From Sindora glabra (Eukaryota > Streptophyta > Magnoliopsida > Fabales > Fabaceae), in contig CM035227.1 of the NCBI GenBank assembly GCA_020226215.1, forward strand, positions 103,585,732 through 103,649,731: a stretch of DNA of 64,000 nucleotides, in the 5' to 3' direction. The notes below the pieces were generated by a model that searched no databases, had not been told where the DNA came from, and worked only from the letters and a program-made list of their open reading frames with translations. Shown piece by piece: positions 34,731 to 46,214 of the stretch (its first letter is position 1; every line of letters begins with the position of its first letter). The translations under genes were made by a program, and so were the position numbers.

Positions 34731-36654
34731 TTCTTGCAAAAATATATAGTTCTGATTATGTGTTTTACCGTTTTTTATGAATATTTATATGATAAATACA
34801 TGTCAAATCTGTTTCGGTTTAAATCAGAAGTTACATGTTTTGATGAATATTTATGTGATAAATTAATATCAAATTAGTTTCTGTTTAAACTAGATATATA
34901 TGAGATATATGTTTACTCGTGTATGATTCTGATTTCGTAAATATATATATGATATATATAATTTGAATTTTGAATCAGATTATCAATTGATGAGATTAAT
35001 TGTATGAATATGATCATGCGTTTTTCTGCTTCATATATGCGTAGAATCTGTTCTGAACATGTGATGTTCTCTGCATTTAAAGCATATAACCTAGTCAGCA
35101 TAGAATTGATGTGATTAATTCTGAATCTGTAAAGACTTGTTTAAATTCGTTTAATATGATTAAGTTGAATCTGGTCTATGAGGTATATGTATGCTTTAAA
35201 TTATTTGAATATGGCTGGATCTGTTTTGATATGATTAAAATTATTCAAAGTGTTTAGGACATAAATCCTATTTTAAACTATGATTTGAATGTCAATCATA
35301 TAGTCGAATTGTTCGACTTGGGGTGTGTCAATTGTTGGCAAAATGAATCAAAATATGAATGTCAGATGTATTCAATTTTTGGCCCGGGGGGCTCCGCCCC
35401 CCACACCCCTCAGCAAGGGGGCGCTGCCCCCTTGACCCCCGCCCGCTAACCGGCTAGCGGGACCGCCGTGCTAACTCTGCGTAGCGTTCAAAAATTATTT
35501 TTGTTCTTAAGGCGCCGTTTTAAAACATGATTTTTTATGATAAAGATGTTATGAAATATATATATGTCAATCATCCTCTTTATCTTGGTTACATATATTT
35601 CTTAGCAATTATTACATATGATGCATGAATGTGTTGCATAGTATGGCCCTTGGAGTTTTTAATGGATGGATTTTAAAATACGACCTACGTGTCGTGTCTT
35701 CCTCTATTTCTCTAATGTATATTATCTTCTCATCTCAATTCCCCCCGAATGTAACTCGGGGTTTCTGTTGTAAATTTGTAATTGCAATGGAGTATTCTTT
35801 GCTTGGAACAAGGAGCAGCTAAGGAGCTATGAGACAAGAAGAAGCTAAGGAGTTAGTTAGGAATGTCATTAGAAAATAGAATTTTGGGCCATACTATGCG
35901 ACATATTGATTTCTTTATTATGTGATGATATTGATGAGCATGCATTTATTATGTGATAGAATGTGTTCCTACTATGTGATAGTTCTATTCATTGCATGAT
36001 ATATGATATATGGTAGTCTATTTTTCATTTACTTTATATGATATATGAGATATGCTAGATATATTGCATGAATAAATAGGCTAGTTATGGTGAGATCTGA
36101 TAATAATTAAGTTGAAATCCCTCATCCAAAATATTAAGTCAGTAATAATTAATGATGCCTTCCAATATTTGGCACTCATCAAGGCCTCGATCGACATAAG
36201 GTAGGTTTGCCAAAGCAAGGTACCTCGTTTATCTTGGTGAGATGCGACTGGATAATAGTGATATACGAATGTCAAATATTGGGTTCGACTTAACTAGGAT
36301 ATCTCAATAGGATTGAGACCTAGAGGCATAGAGTTGGGCTTTAGTTCATAAGATGGACTAGGACAAATGTTGTTCACCCAACTATCCAAGAGTTGTATAT
36401 GATACAATTGGCAAGTGTTGCTTACCTAAATAACTAAGTTTTAAGTGATTAGCCAAAGCTAACTTAAAGTGAAATATGGATCTTGGCCAAATATGGATCT
36501 TGGCCCACTAGAAAGCTTAAAATACTATGACTTTCCGAATTAATAGTGAGGGCTATTAATTTGAATGAAATAGTGGGAGGTACATTTAATAAAAGACCTT
36601 ATTAAATGTTTTAAATTTAATACTTACTTTGCATATTTCTGTCGTAGATAACCA
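34731..36654 (+). other. Copia leader (untranslated), with internal direct repeat
   Basis: About 1.9 kb lies between the primer site and gag. Near 34775-34905 a segment of about 70 bp repeats (ATGAATATTTATATGATAAA and ATGAATATTTATGTGATAAA, each followed by ATCAAAT/GTCAAAT and GTTTAAA). The GC-rich hairpin block is annotated separately. Short open frames such as 35625-35822 show no recognisable domain. Confidence 0.6.
35386..35461 (+). other. Three consecutive GC-rich hairpins in the Copia leader
   Basis: Hairpin 1 has 7-bp arms 35386-35392 (GGGGGGC) and 35396-35402. Hairpin 2 has 9-bp arms 35414-35422 (CAAGGGGGC) and 35426-35434. Hairpin 3 has 7-bp arms 35442-35448 (CCCGCTA) and 35455-35461. 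All arms are perfect. The block is almost pure G and C inside AT-rich DNA. An RNA role (packaging, dimerisation or ribosome handling) is inference. Confidence 0.8.
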
Positions 36655-39600
36655 ATGGCTAATACATCAAATAACTTATCACTGCGATCGGTCCTTGAGA
36701 AGGACAAACTGAATGGAACAAACTTCCTGGACTGGTACAGGAATTTGAGGATAGTCCTCAAACATGAGTGTAAAATGTATGTCTTAGAGGGACCTGTTCC
36801 TCAAGAACCTGAAGCTACTGCCCCTCGAGCTCAAAAGGATGCTTATAAGAAGCATCATGATGACGCATTAGATGTCGGTTGTCTCATGTTGGCTACCATG
36901 GACTCTGAGCTTCAGAAGCAACATGAGAACATGGAAGCTTATGACATGCTTGAGCATCTTAAGAAGCTTTATGAAGGCCAAGCTTGGCATGAGAGGTTTG
37001 AGGTGACAAAAGCCTTGTTTCAGTGCAAACTGGCAGAAGGAAACCCTGTTGGGCCTCATGTACTCAAAATGATTGGGTATGTTGAGAACCTTGAAAGATT
37101 GGGTGCACCACTAGGTCAAGAGTTGGCCACTGACTTAATTCTGCAATCGTTGCCACAGAGTTATGGTCAATTTATCATGAATTACAACATGAATGAAATT
37201 GACAAACCACTGCCAGAATTGTTAAGCATGTTAAGAACTGCTGAACAAAATTTGCAAAAGACTAAGCCTAATACCATAATGATGGTTCAAAAGGACAAAG
37301 GAAAAGGAAAAGGCAAGGGCAAAAACAAGAAGGATTCCAAATCCAAAGGCAAGCCCAAGTCTAAATCCTCTGCACTGAAACCAAAAGGGGGTGTGGCTAA
37401 GGAAGGGACATGCTTCCATTGTGGTCAAACCGGACATTGGAAAAGAAACTGCAAGGTCTATCTGGAAGATCTGAAAAAGAAGAAGGGAAGTGAGACTTCC
37501 GCTTCAGGTATCTATGTTATAGAAATTAATGTTTCAACTTCTACATCTTGGGTATTAGATACCGGATGCGGTTCTCACATTTGTATAAATGTGCAGGAAC
37601 TACAAAGGAGTAGGACTCTAGCTAAAGGCGAAGTGGACCTACGAGTTGGCAATGGAGCAAGAGTTGCTGCGCTAGCTGTAGGGACATATTATCTATCTTT
37701 ACCTTCTGGTTTAGTAATAGAATTAGAGGATTGTTATTTTGTGCCTGCTATCAGTAGGAATATTATTTCTGTTTCTTGTTTGGACAAGAAAGGTTTTTCA
37801 TTTATAATAAAGGACAATAGTTGTTCAGTTTATTTAAATGAAATGTTTTACTGCAGTGCACAAATGTTCAATGGGCTCTATATTCTTGATCTTGAAATGC
37901 CTGTCTATAACATAAACACTAAGCGATTTAAATCAAATGATTTAAATCCAACCTATCTCTGGCATTGTCGTTTAGGCCATAGAAATGAGAAGCGCATATC
38001 CAAGCTTCATAAAGATGGATTCTTGGATTCATTTGATTTTGAATCATATGAAATATGTGAATCTTGTTTGCTAGGAAAAATGACTAAAACACCATTCACT
38101 GGACACAGTGAAAGGGCTAATGATCTATTAGGTCTCATACATACTGATGTATGTGGGCCCATTAGTTCACCTGCTAGAGGAGGTTTTCAGTACTTCATTA
38201 CATTTACTGATGATTTCAGTAGATATGGATATGTGTATCTTATGAAACATAAATCAGAATCCTTTGAAAAGTTCAAGGAATTCAAGAATGAAGTGCAAAA
38301 CCAACTTGGTAAAAGTATTAAAACACTTCGATCAGATCGAGGTGGAGAATACTTAAGCCAAGAATTTGATGACTATCTAAAGGAGTGTGGTATAGTATCA
38401 CAACTCACTCCACCTGGAACGCCACAATGGAATGGTGTTTCAGAAAGGAGGAATCGTACCTTGTTAGACATGGTACGATCTATGATGAGTCATATAGATC
38501 TTCCAATCTCCTTTTGGGGGCATTCTCTAGAGACAACTGCTTTTACGCTCAACCGTGTTCCCTCTAAAACGGTTCAAAAGACTCCATATGAGATATGGAC
38601 TGGGAAACGTCCTAGCTTATCTTTTATGAAGATTTGGGGTTGCGAGGCCTATGTAAAACATCAAGTTTTTGATAAGCTTAGACCCAAATCGGATAAGTGC
38701 TACTTTGTGGGGTATCCTAAGGAAACTAAGGGATACTATTTCTATAATCCTACTGAAGGCAAAGTGTTTGTCGCACGAACTGGTGTTTTTTTGGAAAGAG
38801 AATTTATCTCTAAGAAAAACTGTGGGAGAAAAGTAGAAATCGAAGAAGTACGAGACCCACAAAGTAACACTGAACCTATAATAGAGCCTGGAAAAGGACC
38901 ACAAGATGTTGTGGGTCAGGAACTAGCTCAAGTAACACAAGGCCCACGTAAGTCTGGTAGGATACGCCATGAGCCCGAGAGATATGGATTTCTTGTAACT
39001 CAAAATGGCGATGTTTTGCTCATGGATCAAGATGAGCCTACAACTTACCAAGAAGCTATAAAAGGGCCAGACTCTGAGAAGTGGCTTGAGGCCATGAAAT
39101 CTGAGATGGATTCCATGTATACTAACCAAGTATGGACTTTGGTTGATCCACCTGAAGGGGTAAAACCCATTGGGTGCAAATGGGTTTTCAAGAAGAAAAC
39201 CGACATGGATGGTAACGTGCAAACCTTTAAGGGACGACTAGTCGCAAAAGGTTATAGGCAAGTTCATGGTATAGACTATGATGAGACCTATTCCCCAGTT
39301 GCCATGCTTAAATCCATCCAGATTTTGCTTGCTATTGCAGCTTTTTATGATTACGAAATCTAGCAGATGGATGTCAAAACTGCTTTTCTTAATGGAAAGC
39401 TCCTCGAGGATGTGTACATGACACAGCCCGAAGGTTTTGTCATTCCTGAAACTGCTGGAAAGGTATGTAAGCTACAACGATCCATTTATGGATTAAAGTA
39501 AGCTTCACGGAGTTGGAATCTTTGTTTTGATGAGGCAATCAAAGAATTTAGTTTCATCAAAAATGAAGATGAATCTTGTGTTTACAAAAGGGTTAGTGGG

Positions 39601-40614
39601 AGCACAATTATTTTCCTTGTATTGTATGTGGATGACATACTACTCATCGGAAACGATATCCCTACACTGCAAACAGTAAAGACTTGGTTAGGGAATTGTT
39701 TCTCGATGAAAGACTTAGGCGAAGCTGCCTATATATTAGGTATTAAGATCTATAGAGATAGATCAAGAAAATTGCTTGGCCTAAGTCAGAGTACATACAT
39801 AGATAAAATGTTAAAACGGTTTAACATGCAAGAATCTAAAAGAGGATTTTTGCCTATGTCACATGGCATAAATTTGTCTAAAAATCAGTGTCCTTCGATA
39901 CAAGATGAGAAGGACCGGATGAATAAGATACCATATGCGTTAGCAATCGGATCTATCATGTATGCCATGATATGTACTCGTCCTGATGTCTCGTATGCTT
40001 TAAGCATGACGAGCAGGTACCAGTCAAATCCAGGTGAACCTCATTGGACTGCCGTTAAGAATATCCTTAAGTACTTAAGAAGGACTAAGGATTCATTCTT
40101 AATATATGGAGGAGAGGAAGAACTTGTTGTAAAAGGTTACACTGATGCCAGTTTCCAATCCGACAAGGATGACTTTAGATCGCAGTCAGGTTATGTATTT
40201 AGCCTGAATGGTGGTGCTGTATGCTGGAAGAGTTCAAAGCAGGAAACAGTGGCTGACTCTACTACAGAGGCTGAGTATATTGCTGCATCTGATGCGTCAA
40301 AAGAGGTTGTTTGGATCAAAAAGTTCATTACTGAACTTGGCGTTGTTCCTAGCATTGCAAACCCAGTGGATCTCTATTGTGACAACAATGGAGCCATTGC
40401 ACAAGCCAAGGAACCCAGATCTCACCAGCGATCCAAACATATACTTAGGCGCTTCCATCTCATTCGAGAAATCATCGATAGAGGAGATGTGAAGATATGT
40501 AAAGTACCAACAGATGATAATATCACCGACCCACTGACAAAGCCTTTAGCGCAGAAAAAACATGATGGTCATACTATGTCACTTGGTATTAAATACATGA
40601 GTGATTGGCTCTAG
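36655..40614 (+). pseudogene. Copia gag-pol polyprotein, two in-frame stops in RT
   Basis: A single frame of 1,319 codons encodes the retrotransposon polyprotein. Gag is residues 1 to about 250, with a Lys-rich linker and the CCHC knuckle CFHCGQTGHWKRNC at 253-266. The protease motif LDTGCGSH is at about 301-308. The GAG-pre-integrase HHCC zinc region is LWHCRLGH at 435 with CESCLLGK. The integrase triad is Asp498 (HTDVCGP), Asp561 (SDRGGEY) and Glu597 (SERRN), giving exact DD35E spacing. RT follows from about 815, with YVDD at 991-994, then RNase H (TDASFQSD, WKSSKQ, STTEAEYIA). The frame is stopped by TAG at 39361-39363, just before QMDVKTAFLNG, and by TAA at 39499-39501 in the GLK-ASRSWN region. 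Each is one transition from a sense codon. The first 902 residues can still be read as gag-protease-integrase. Confidence 0.95.
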
Positions 40615-40617
40615 TCC

Positions 40618-40628
40618 AAGTGGGAGAT
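40618..40628 (+). promoter_or_regulatory. Polypurine tract of Copia element
   Basis: AAGTGGGAGAT directly precedes the 3' LTR, the usual primer site for plus-strand synthesis in plant Copia elements. Confidence 0.88.
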
Positions 40629-42249
40629 TGTTGGTGTGTGTCCTGGAACCAATCATATAAGATGATTAGAGTTATACACAATGTATTATATTTTATTTTA
40701 GGCAATTTAATTATTATATTTTATTTTTATTATTATTATGCGCAATTTATAACTTAATATAATAATTATCCTTGGAATAGCTTTGCTATTCCTAAAATGC
40801 CCCTAGTCAAGTATTATTACGAAAAAGGATAGTAATAATACATCGAGACTAGCATGTATAGTGACTGATGATTACGAATCATGGATATGTGATATCAAGT
40901 CAATACATGAGTACATTACTAGTGAACAATGTACTGGACTGACCCACTATGAGAATATTACATGGATAAACGTGTCATAAGTTATTCTCATATGATCACA
41001 ACTACGCATAAACCTTTGACCTGAAGTCACTACGGTTCCCTACATGAGGAATTACTCATTTTAATATTGTCCTATATCACCTTTAATCAGGTGACAAGTA
41101 GGGCATTGATTGGGTGTGTCATAAATCATGCAGAGGGAAGTGAGTGATGTAAATGGGATTTTGTTACTCTTGTATAAAAGAGAAATATCCTTGGGCCCCT
41201 TGATTGAGTGAGACTTAGAAATGCATGGCCATGCTCAGTTGAATTAATATGTGATATTAATTATTTATTTTAAGTCTACTCAGTATCAAGAAATATAAAT
41301 TGAACATTGACGAGGATGACACATTCCATGCCTCCAGTTCAATTTGGATATTATTACAAAAGGGTTATGATGTAAAACGTTGATCATGTATTAGGTGGAT
41401 GTCGAATCATAGACATTCTTACTACTTGAGTGGCAGTGATGTATTGCTAGATACCGCTCGCTGTCTATACCTCAATAATAAGTCATTGTCAACGTAATAA
41501 GAACCTATAGGGTCACACAAAAGGAGTAGGAATAAGACAATAATTAATTGGACTTTAATTATATTAATATCCAATTAATTGGACTTATTTTCGTGCATAT
41601 ATATTATTAAGAATAATAAATTCACGTTTTATATATATATATTTATATATATTATGTGATATTATTTGATATTAAAGTAATATCAAGTAATTATCTTATC
41701 AGATATTAGATAAATATATGCAATTATCTAATATTAAGATATTTATATTATGAGATAATATCATTATCTAATATTAGATAATTAATAGATAAGTCTTATC
41801 TCTTCCCATTATCTCTAGGATAAGGATAAGATGAGTTGTTAAGTGTGATTAGGATTTTGGAAGCATTATCCTAGTAGGACTAGGATTATGGCTTGCCTAA
41901 GTTCTATAAAAAGGGACTTGAGGGCAGCACTTAACAATCACGTTTTAAGCTTCCATATAAACCCTAAATCACTCAGAAAACATCCAATCCTAATTCTTAG
42001 AGAGAAAAACGCATCCTAGCAGACGCGTGGAGGGTGAGAGGTCGTTGTTCACTCCGTGTGGATACCGTAGAGACGCTGTACCTTCCGGCCGGTGTTTGAT
42101 TCATCCGCTCTCAAGTTTTAATCAGTAGAAACACGAGTGCCCAATAGGTAAAACCCTAATCATTGACTTATGCTTTTTGCATGGATCCTAGGTAGAATTC
42201 GGATCAAAATTTAAAATTTCGCTGCATGTGATAATCCGAATTCCCAACA
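40629..42249 (+). repeat. 3' LTR of Copia element
   Basis: It is 1,621 bp, equal in length to the 5' LTR, running from TGTTGGTGTG to CCCAACA and followed by the CAATT target duplication. It differs from the 5' LTR at 14 positions by my count, of which 12 are transitions. Confidence 0.96.
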
Positions 42250-43590
42250 CAATTACTATTGCAATCTTCATTTACTTAAATTTTTGAATAATTAATATAA
42301 CACAGGATTGTATTGAAGCTTTAGATGGGATTCATATACGAGTCAAGGTATCAAGAGAAGATACTCCTAGGTTCCGAGGCAAAAAAGATTACCCCACATA
42401 AAATGTGTTAGCAGTTTGTGGTTTTGATATGAAATTTACATATGTTTTAGCTGGATGGGAAGGAACTGCATTCGATTCTAGAGTTCTTAAAAATGCATTG
42501 ACTTAAAGAGGGGATAGATTCAAAATTCTAAAAGGTAAGATAAATTCTAAAATGTCATACACTTAAACAATAGAATAACTTTGATTTCTAGAAGTTCTTT
42601 AAAAGATTGATATGAAGATAGTGATGTATATTTGTATGATTGTAATATATCCTAGGCAAATTCTACCTAGGTGATGCAGGTTATCTTCTGAAAAGTGGGA
42701 TATTGACACCATACAAAGGGGTGCGTTATCACTTAAAGGAGTACATAACACGTGGTCCACAAAATGCGAAAGAAATATTTAATCATCGACATGCTTTGCT
42801 CAGCAATATGATTGAGAAAGCATTTGGTGTGCTTAAAAAGAGGTTTCCTATTATAGTCAGTGGAACAAAACCATATTATTCTTTCACCACCATGATAGAT
42901 ATCACCATTGCGTATTGTGTACTACATAATTTTCTGATGGATGTTGATCCCGATCCATGGTTGATGGATGAAGTGAATCGTGAGCTGTTGCATAATGAAA
43001 TAGAGGACTCTGGGGACTGTGAAGCACGAAATGCTGAGGAAGACTACCGGGAAGGATACCTTCTTAGGGAACACATAGCCACCCAAATATGGAATGACTA
43101 TGAAAACAACTTGTAATAGACAGAGTTTTCATATTTTGGATCATTTTGTAACTTCTGATGTGATAGGGATAATTGTTATGACATAAATAGGAGATTATTT
43201 GGATATTTTAAATTTTTCTATCACAAGAGTTGTGTCTTATGTAAGCATAATATTTCATTTATCCTTGTATGACAATTTAACTATGATGGTTTGTCTCATT
43301 TTTTATAGCATAGAATGGAGAGCTTATATGTGTGAGTTGATGGTGTTTTGTAATTTACTTCCATGAATTTGACTAAAAATGGTAGATTAGTTTCATTATG
43401 CATTGCATACGTTGGTGGATATGATTCGTGTGATGTAAGTGTTATTATGAGCTACACTTGTGTTTGTCATACAAGATTTATGCAACTGTGAATTCCATTA
43501 ACTCATTTACTTTCTCATGGTCATATACAATTTTGATTTTGATTATATTAACTAACACTAAAAGTTTGTGTTATGTTTCACAGATAGACA

Positions 43591-44768
43591 ATGCCTAGGA
43601 ATAGGAAATCTGGTAGCAGGGAGGGTTCATCTCGAGACACACTATGGTGGACGCCTGAGATGGATGTAATGTTACTAGATACATTACTGGAAGAAGTGCA
43701 TAAGGGCAATAAATCTTATGGGACTTTCACTACAGTGGCGTATGCTACTGTAGTAACGGAGCTAAAGCATACCATTGGTCCATTTTTCCAAAAACACCAC
43801 ATTAAAAATAGAATAAGAACATTGAAGGAGCACTTTAACGAGTGCTATAACCTATTTCACAAGTAGAGCAGAGTAGCTTGGAATCCAATTACAAGAATGT
43901 TTGAAGCTGAGCTAGAAGTATGGAACGAGATTTGTACAGTAATGAATTAAGTAACTTAGACACCCAATAATATTTATGTTATTACTTGATGTTTAGAAGT
44001 CATGCCTTTACTTATAATGTTTCACAAAAAGGCATATGTTCTGATAAAATGATGTTGAATGTTATTTATTCATGTTGAATGTTTGGAGGGTGCATTTTGT
44101 AGGACAAGCTAGAAGCTCAAAAATGGAAACGGACTCCTATCCATAATTATGACAAGTTATTAGAGCTATTTGCTAGAGACAGGGCTACTAGTGCACACGT
44201 CGAAACATCAAGGGACAAAGTTCATAGGTGGGAAAAAGAAGGCTTTGACCTCAATGACAGCTTTGAATTTATGTCTGGTCTGGATCTTCAATGGGGAAGT
44301 GACGCTCCCAATTTCACACACCATGCTGATGTATTCAGTCCTGAAGGAGCTCCCTCCCATCACTCTTAAGAGTATGCACCTTCAAATCCCTCTACTCACT
44401 CATAAGGAACTTCATCTTCAAGGGGTTCTAAAAGAAAAGCACCAATGGTTGATGTCATTGAGAAAATGTATGAAAGACTAGACATAGGAATGGAGAAGTT
44501 GATAGATGTAATGAGAGAAGTGGCAGACAAACACACCCAGGCAATTAAAGAAAGTGTAGTTATCTTTCAGAGTAGTAGATCTCGTTACTATAGCGAAGCA
44601 GAAGTTTAAGGGGAGTTGGAGAACATAGGAGTGCCTCAAGATTTCCTACTAAAGTGTTATAACTTCTTGTGTGATAATGAGAAGATCAGGAATAAATTCT
44701 TTGGTGTCCTGCCTCATTTTCATCTACAATTGTTGTACCAACTCATGGCGAATGCTGGAGATGATTGA
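43591..44768 (+). pseudogene. Myb/SANT-like transposon protein pseudogene (Harbinger 1)
   Basis: The second gene of the Harbinger pair. In related elements this protein binds DNA and cooperates with the nuclease. Exon 1 from ATG 43591 reads MPRNRKSGSREGSS, then the trihelix/Myb-like domain with WWTPEMDVMLLDTLLEEV and HHIKNRIRTLKEHFNECYNL. A TAG at 43864-43866 stops it within the conserved FH-WS segment, after which the frame continues. Exon 2 from about 44103 opens DKLEAQKWKRTPIHNYDKLL and has stops near SHHS and after YYSEAEV, ending with VPQDFLLKCYNFLCDNEKIR and TGA 44766-44768. It lies 475 bp after the nuclease stop, on the same strand. The homologue is at 50946-52091. Confidence 0.75.
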
Positions 44769-46067
44769 ATTGCTTGGGATAGAAGGATACAAGGCCATCT
44801 TAGAGAAAAATATAGGGTAATGTGGTTATTTATTGTTGTATATTGAGTTTGCATGATTGTTAATTAGCTTGTTTGGATTTGTGTCCTGACAATCGCTATT
44901 CATGTCATCATAGGGTTTTCTGACTATGTATTTCTCTAAATTGTAAGTATTTTGGCTTCACCAATTCATGGAAATATGCCTGATCTAGAAATGTTAACTA
45001 CACTAGACTATGTACTAATTATTGTAGGGTGGGAGTTAGTTCTTGGATAAAATCATTCTCATTGCATTGTTATTTAGAGGAACATGTGATTAGACATACT
45101 ATATAGTGTAATGTATTATGTGTGTGTATAATTAGCAGAGTATGACAACTGACGACGATATTAGACTTTATGTAATTCTATTATGTTATTTCTATTTTAA
45201 AATTAAGACATGATGTCATTGAAGGATTAATGATTTGAACATGGGAAGATAGTACTTTGCCCTTATATGAATGGTATTTGCCTTATATGACAGGTCTTTG
45301 TTGTGTTCAGAGTTAATGGAGCTGTACAATGTATGTACGTTGTATGGAAGAATGCAATGTTTACAATCAAACATTTTTTTGTTAAATGTTATTCCTCCCA
45401 ATTTTACTTCATGTAATTTGATTTTCAATCCAGAAGTTTGTATATTTTTATTCTGCTAATTATTGCTTTTATGTCTGTGTGTGCATATGTGTACTGCAAT
45501 ATTTAATTAATGTGATATATATCTTCTACTACAAACAAACTTATTAATACGATTAGGAGAAATGTGTTATTTACTAATTAATTTTATATAAAAAATTAAG
45601 TAATTTTATATAATGATGTATTATTTACTAATTAAATTTATTAAAAAATTATATTAATTCTAATCGAAAAAAACATGTATAATCAATTACTAACTAATGT
45701 CATCTGTCATGGAATAAATTAAAAGTAAATTAAAATTGTCAAATGAAATTATTATCATCAAACATATATAATTTTATTAAATAGGGATAATATGATAATT
45801 TTTTACATTCCCATTTTCTTTCCCCCAATTTTCACTCATTCTAAACAAGTGAAATTAATTTCACTCCCATTTACTTTCCCTCCCATTTTCACTAATTTTA
45901 AACAAAACAAGTGAAAATCCTTTCATCCCATTTACTTCCCTCTCCCCATTTCCTTTCACCCCCAATTCCTTTCCCCTCCATTTACATCTCTAGCCAAACA
46001 AACCCTTAATTTATCGCCTTTCAAGAATATGTTTACCAAACATAAAACATAATCTTAGGAGAGCAAT

Positions 46068-46212
46068 CTTATATGTATTAAAAATAAAATTTAAAATATA
46101 AATTAGAATTATTATTAAATGTATAATGATAAAATTAATTTATAAAATTTAATTTAATAAATATAAAAGATTTCAAATCTATTTTCAAATTTATAGTATT
46201 TTTTATTTTCAA
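46068..46212 (-). repeat. AT-rich MITE-like repeat, copy 5 (inverted)
   Basis: In reverse complement this reads with the dispersed family: TATTAAATTAAATTTTATAA, then AATTCTAATTTATATTTTAA, ending TTTTTAATACATATAA. It interrupts the duplicated flank, so it inserted after the duplication or was lost from the parental copy. Confidence 0.45.
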
Positions 46213-46214
46213 AT

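Larger units (their letters stand above)
33097..42249 (+). mobile_element. Ty1/Copia LTR retrotransposon, complete structure
   Basis: It has two 1,621-bp LTRs beginning TGTT and ending AACA, and the 5-bp target duplication CAATT (33092-33096 and 42250-42254). A primer-binding site directly follows the 5' LTR and a polypurine tract precedes the 3' LTR. The domain order protease, integrase, RT, RNase H defines Copia. The total is 9,153 bp with a 1.9-kb leader before gag. Long LTRs and long leader fit the Angela/Tork group, but the lineage is only a guess. I counted 14 differences between the LTRs (about 0.9%), so it is by far the youngest insertion in the window. Two stop codons in RT make it non-autonomous. 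Confidence 0.96.
32484..43116 (+). pseudogene. HARBI1-like DDE nuclease pseudogene (Harbinger 1)
   Basis: The PIF/Harbinger nuclease cuts and joins the transposon ends. Exon 1 (about 32484-33050) contains VVEEQVIQFLHKLAHNVKNR and HFHNVLRGVI. Exon 2 is 42306-42534 and has the first catalytic Asp in ALDGIHIRVKV and PRFRGKKDYP. Exon 3 is 42656-43116 with the second Asp in YLGDAGY and the catalytic Glu region IEKAFGVLKKRFPI, ending in a stop. Exon 1 has a TAG and a TAA close together just before KLRATGKVRD, plus an earlier stop. Exon 2 has two stops (after DYPT and after NALT). The Copia element sits in the intron between exons 1 and 2, in the same orientation. Exon 3 is intact. The homologue at 52507-54029 confirms the exon structure. 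Confidence 0.82.
30194..46005 (+). mobile_element. PIF/Harbinger transposon 1, carrying a nested Copia element
   Basis: Flanking TTA duplications (30191-30193, 46006-46008) fit the superfamily. The right end in reverse complement reads GGGTTTGTTTGGCTAGAGAT, and the left end CTGTGCATTTGGAATAGGTG is a degraded match. Both subterminal regions are rich in GTGAAA/GGGG blocks. The parental Y0 flank near 17310 shows the uninterrupted site. Removing the Copia insertion and one 5-bp target duplication leaves about 6.65 kb. It carries the two-gene set of the superfamily on the plus strand: DDE nuclease (32484-43116) and Myb/SANT-like protein (43591-44768). Both are broken, so it is not autonomous now. 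Other stretches (30.2-32.4 kb and 44.8-46.0 kb) hold no further gene. The short frame at 30525-30862 lies in its GC-richer 5' region. Confidence 0.75.

Noticed and set aside
35381..35470. GC-rich block as a plastid or ribosomal DNA insertion
   Set aside because: It lies at a fixed place in an otherwise standard Copia leader and consists of short hairpins with no match to an organellar or rRNA gene that I know.
35625..35822. Extra Copia gene in the leader
   Set aside because: A short frame without a domain or composition like the adjacent gag gene. Leader sequence is the simpler reading.
36655..39363. A 902-residue open frame as a complete gene product
   Set aside because: The RT and RNase H domains continue in the same frame after the stop, so this is a truncated reading of one polyprotein.
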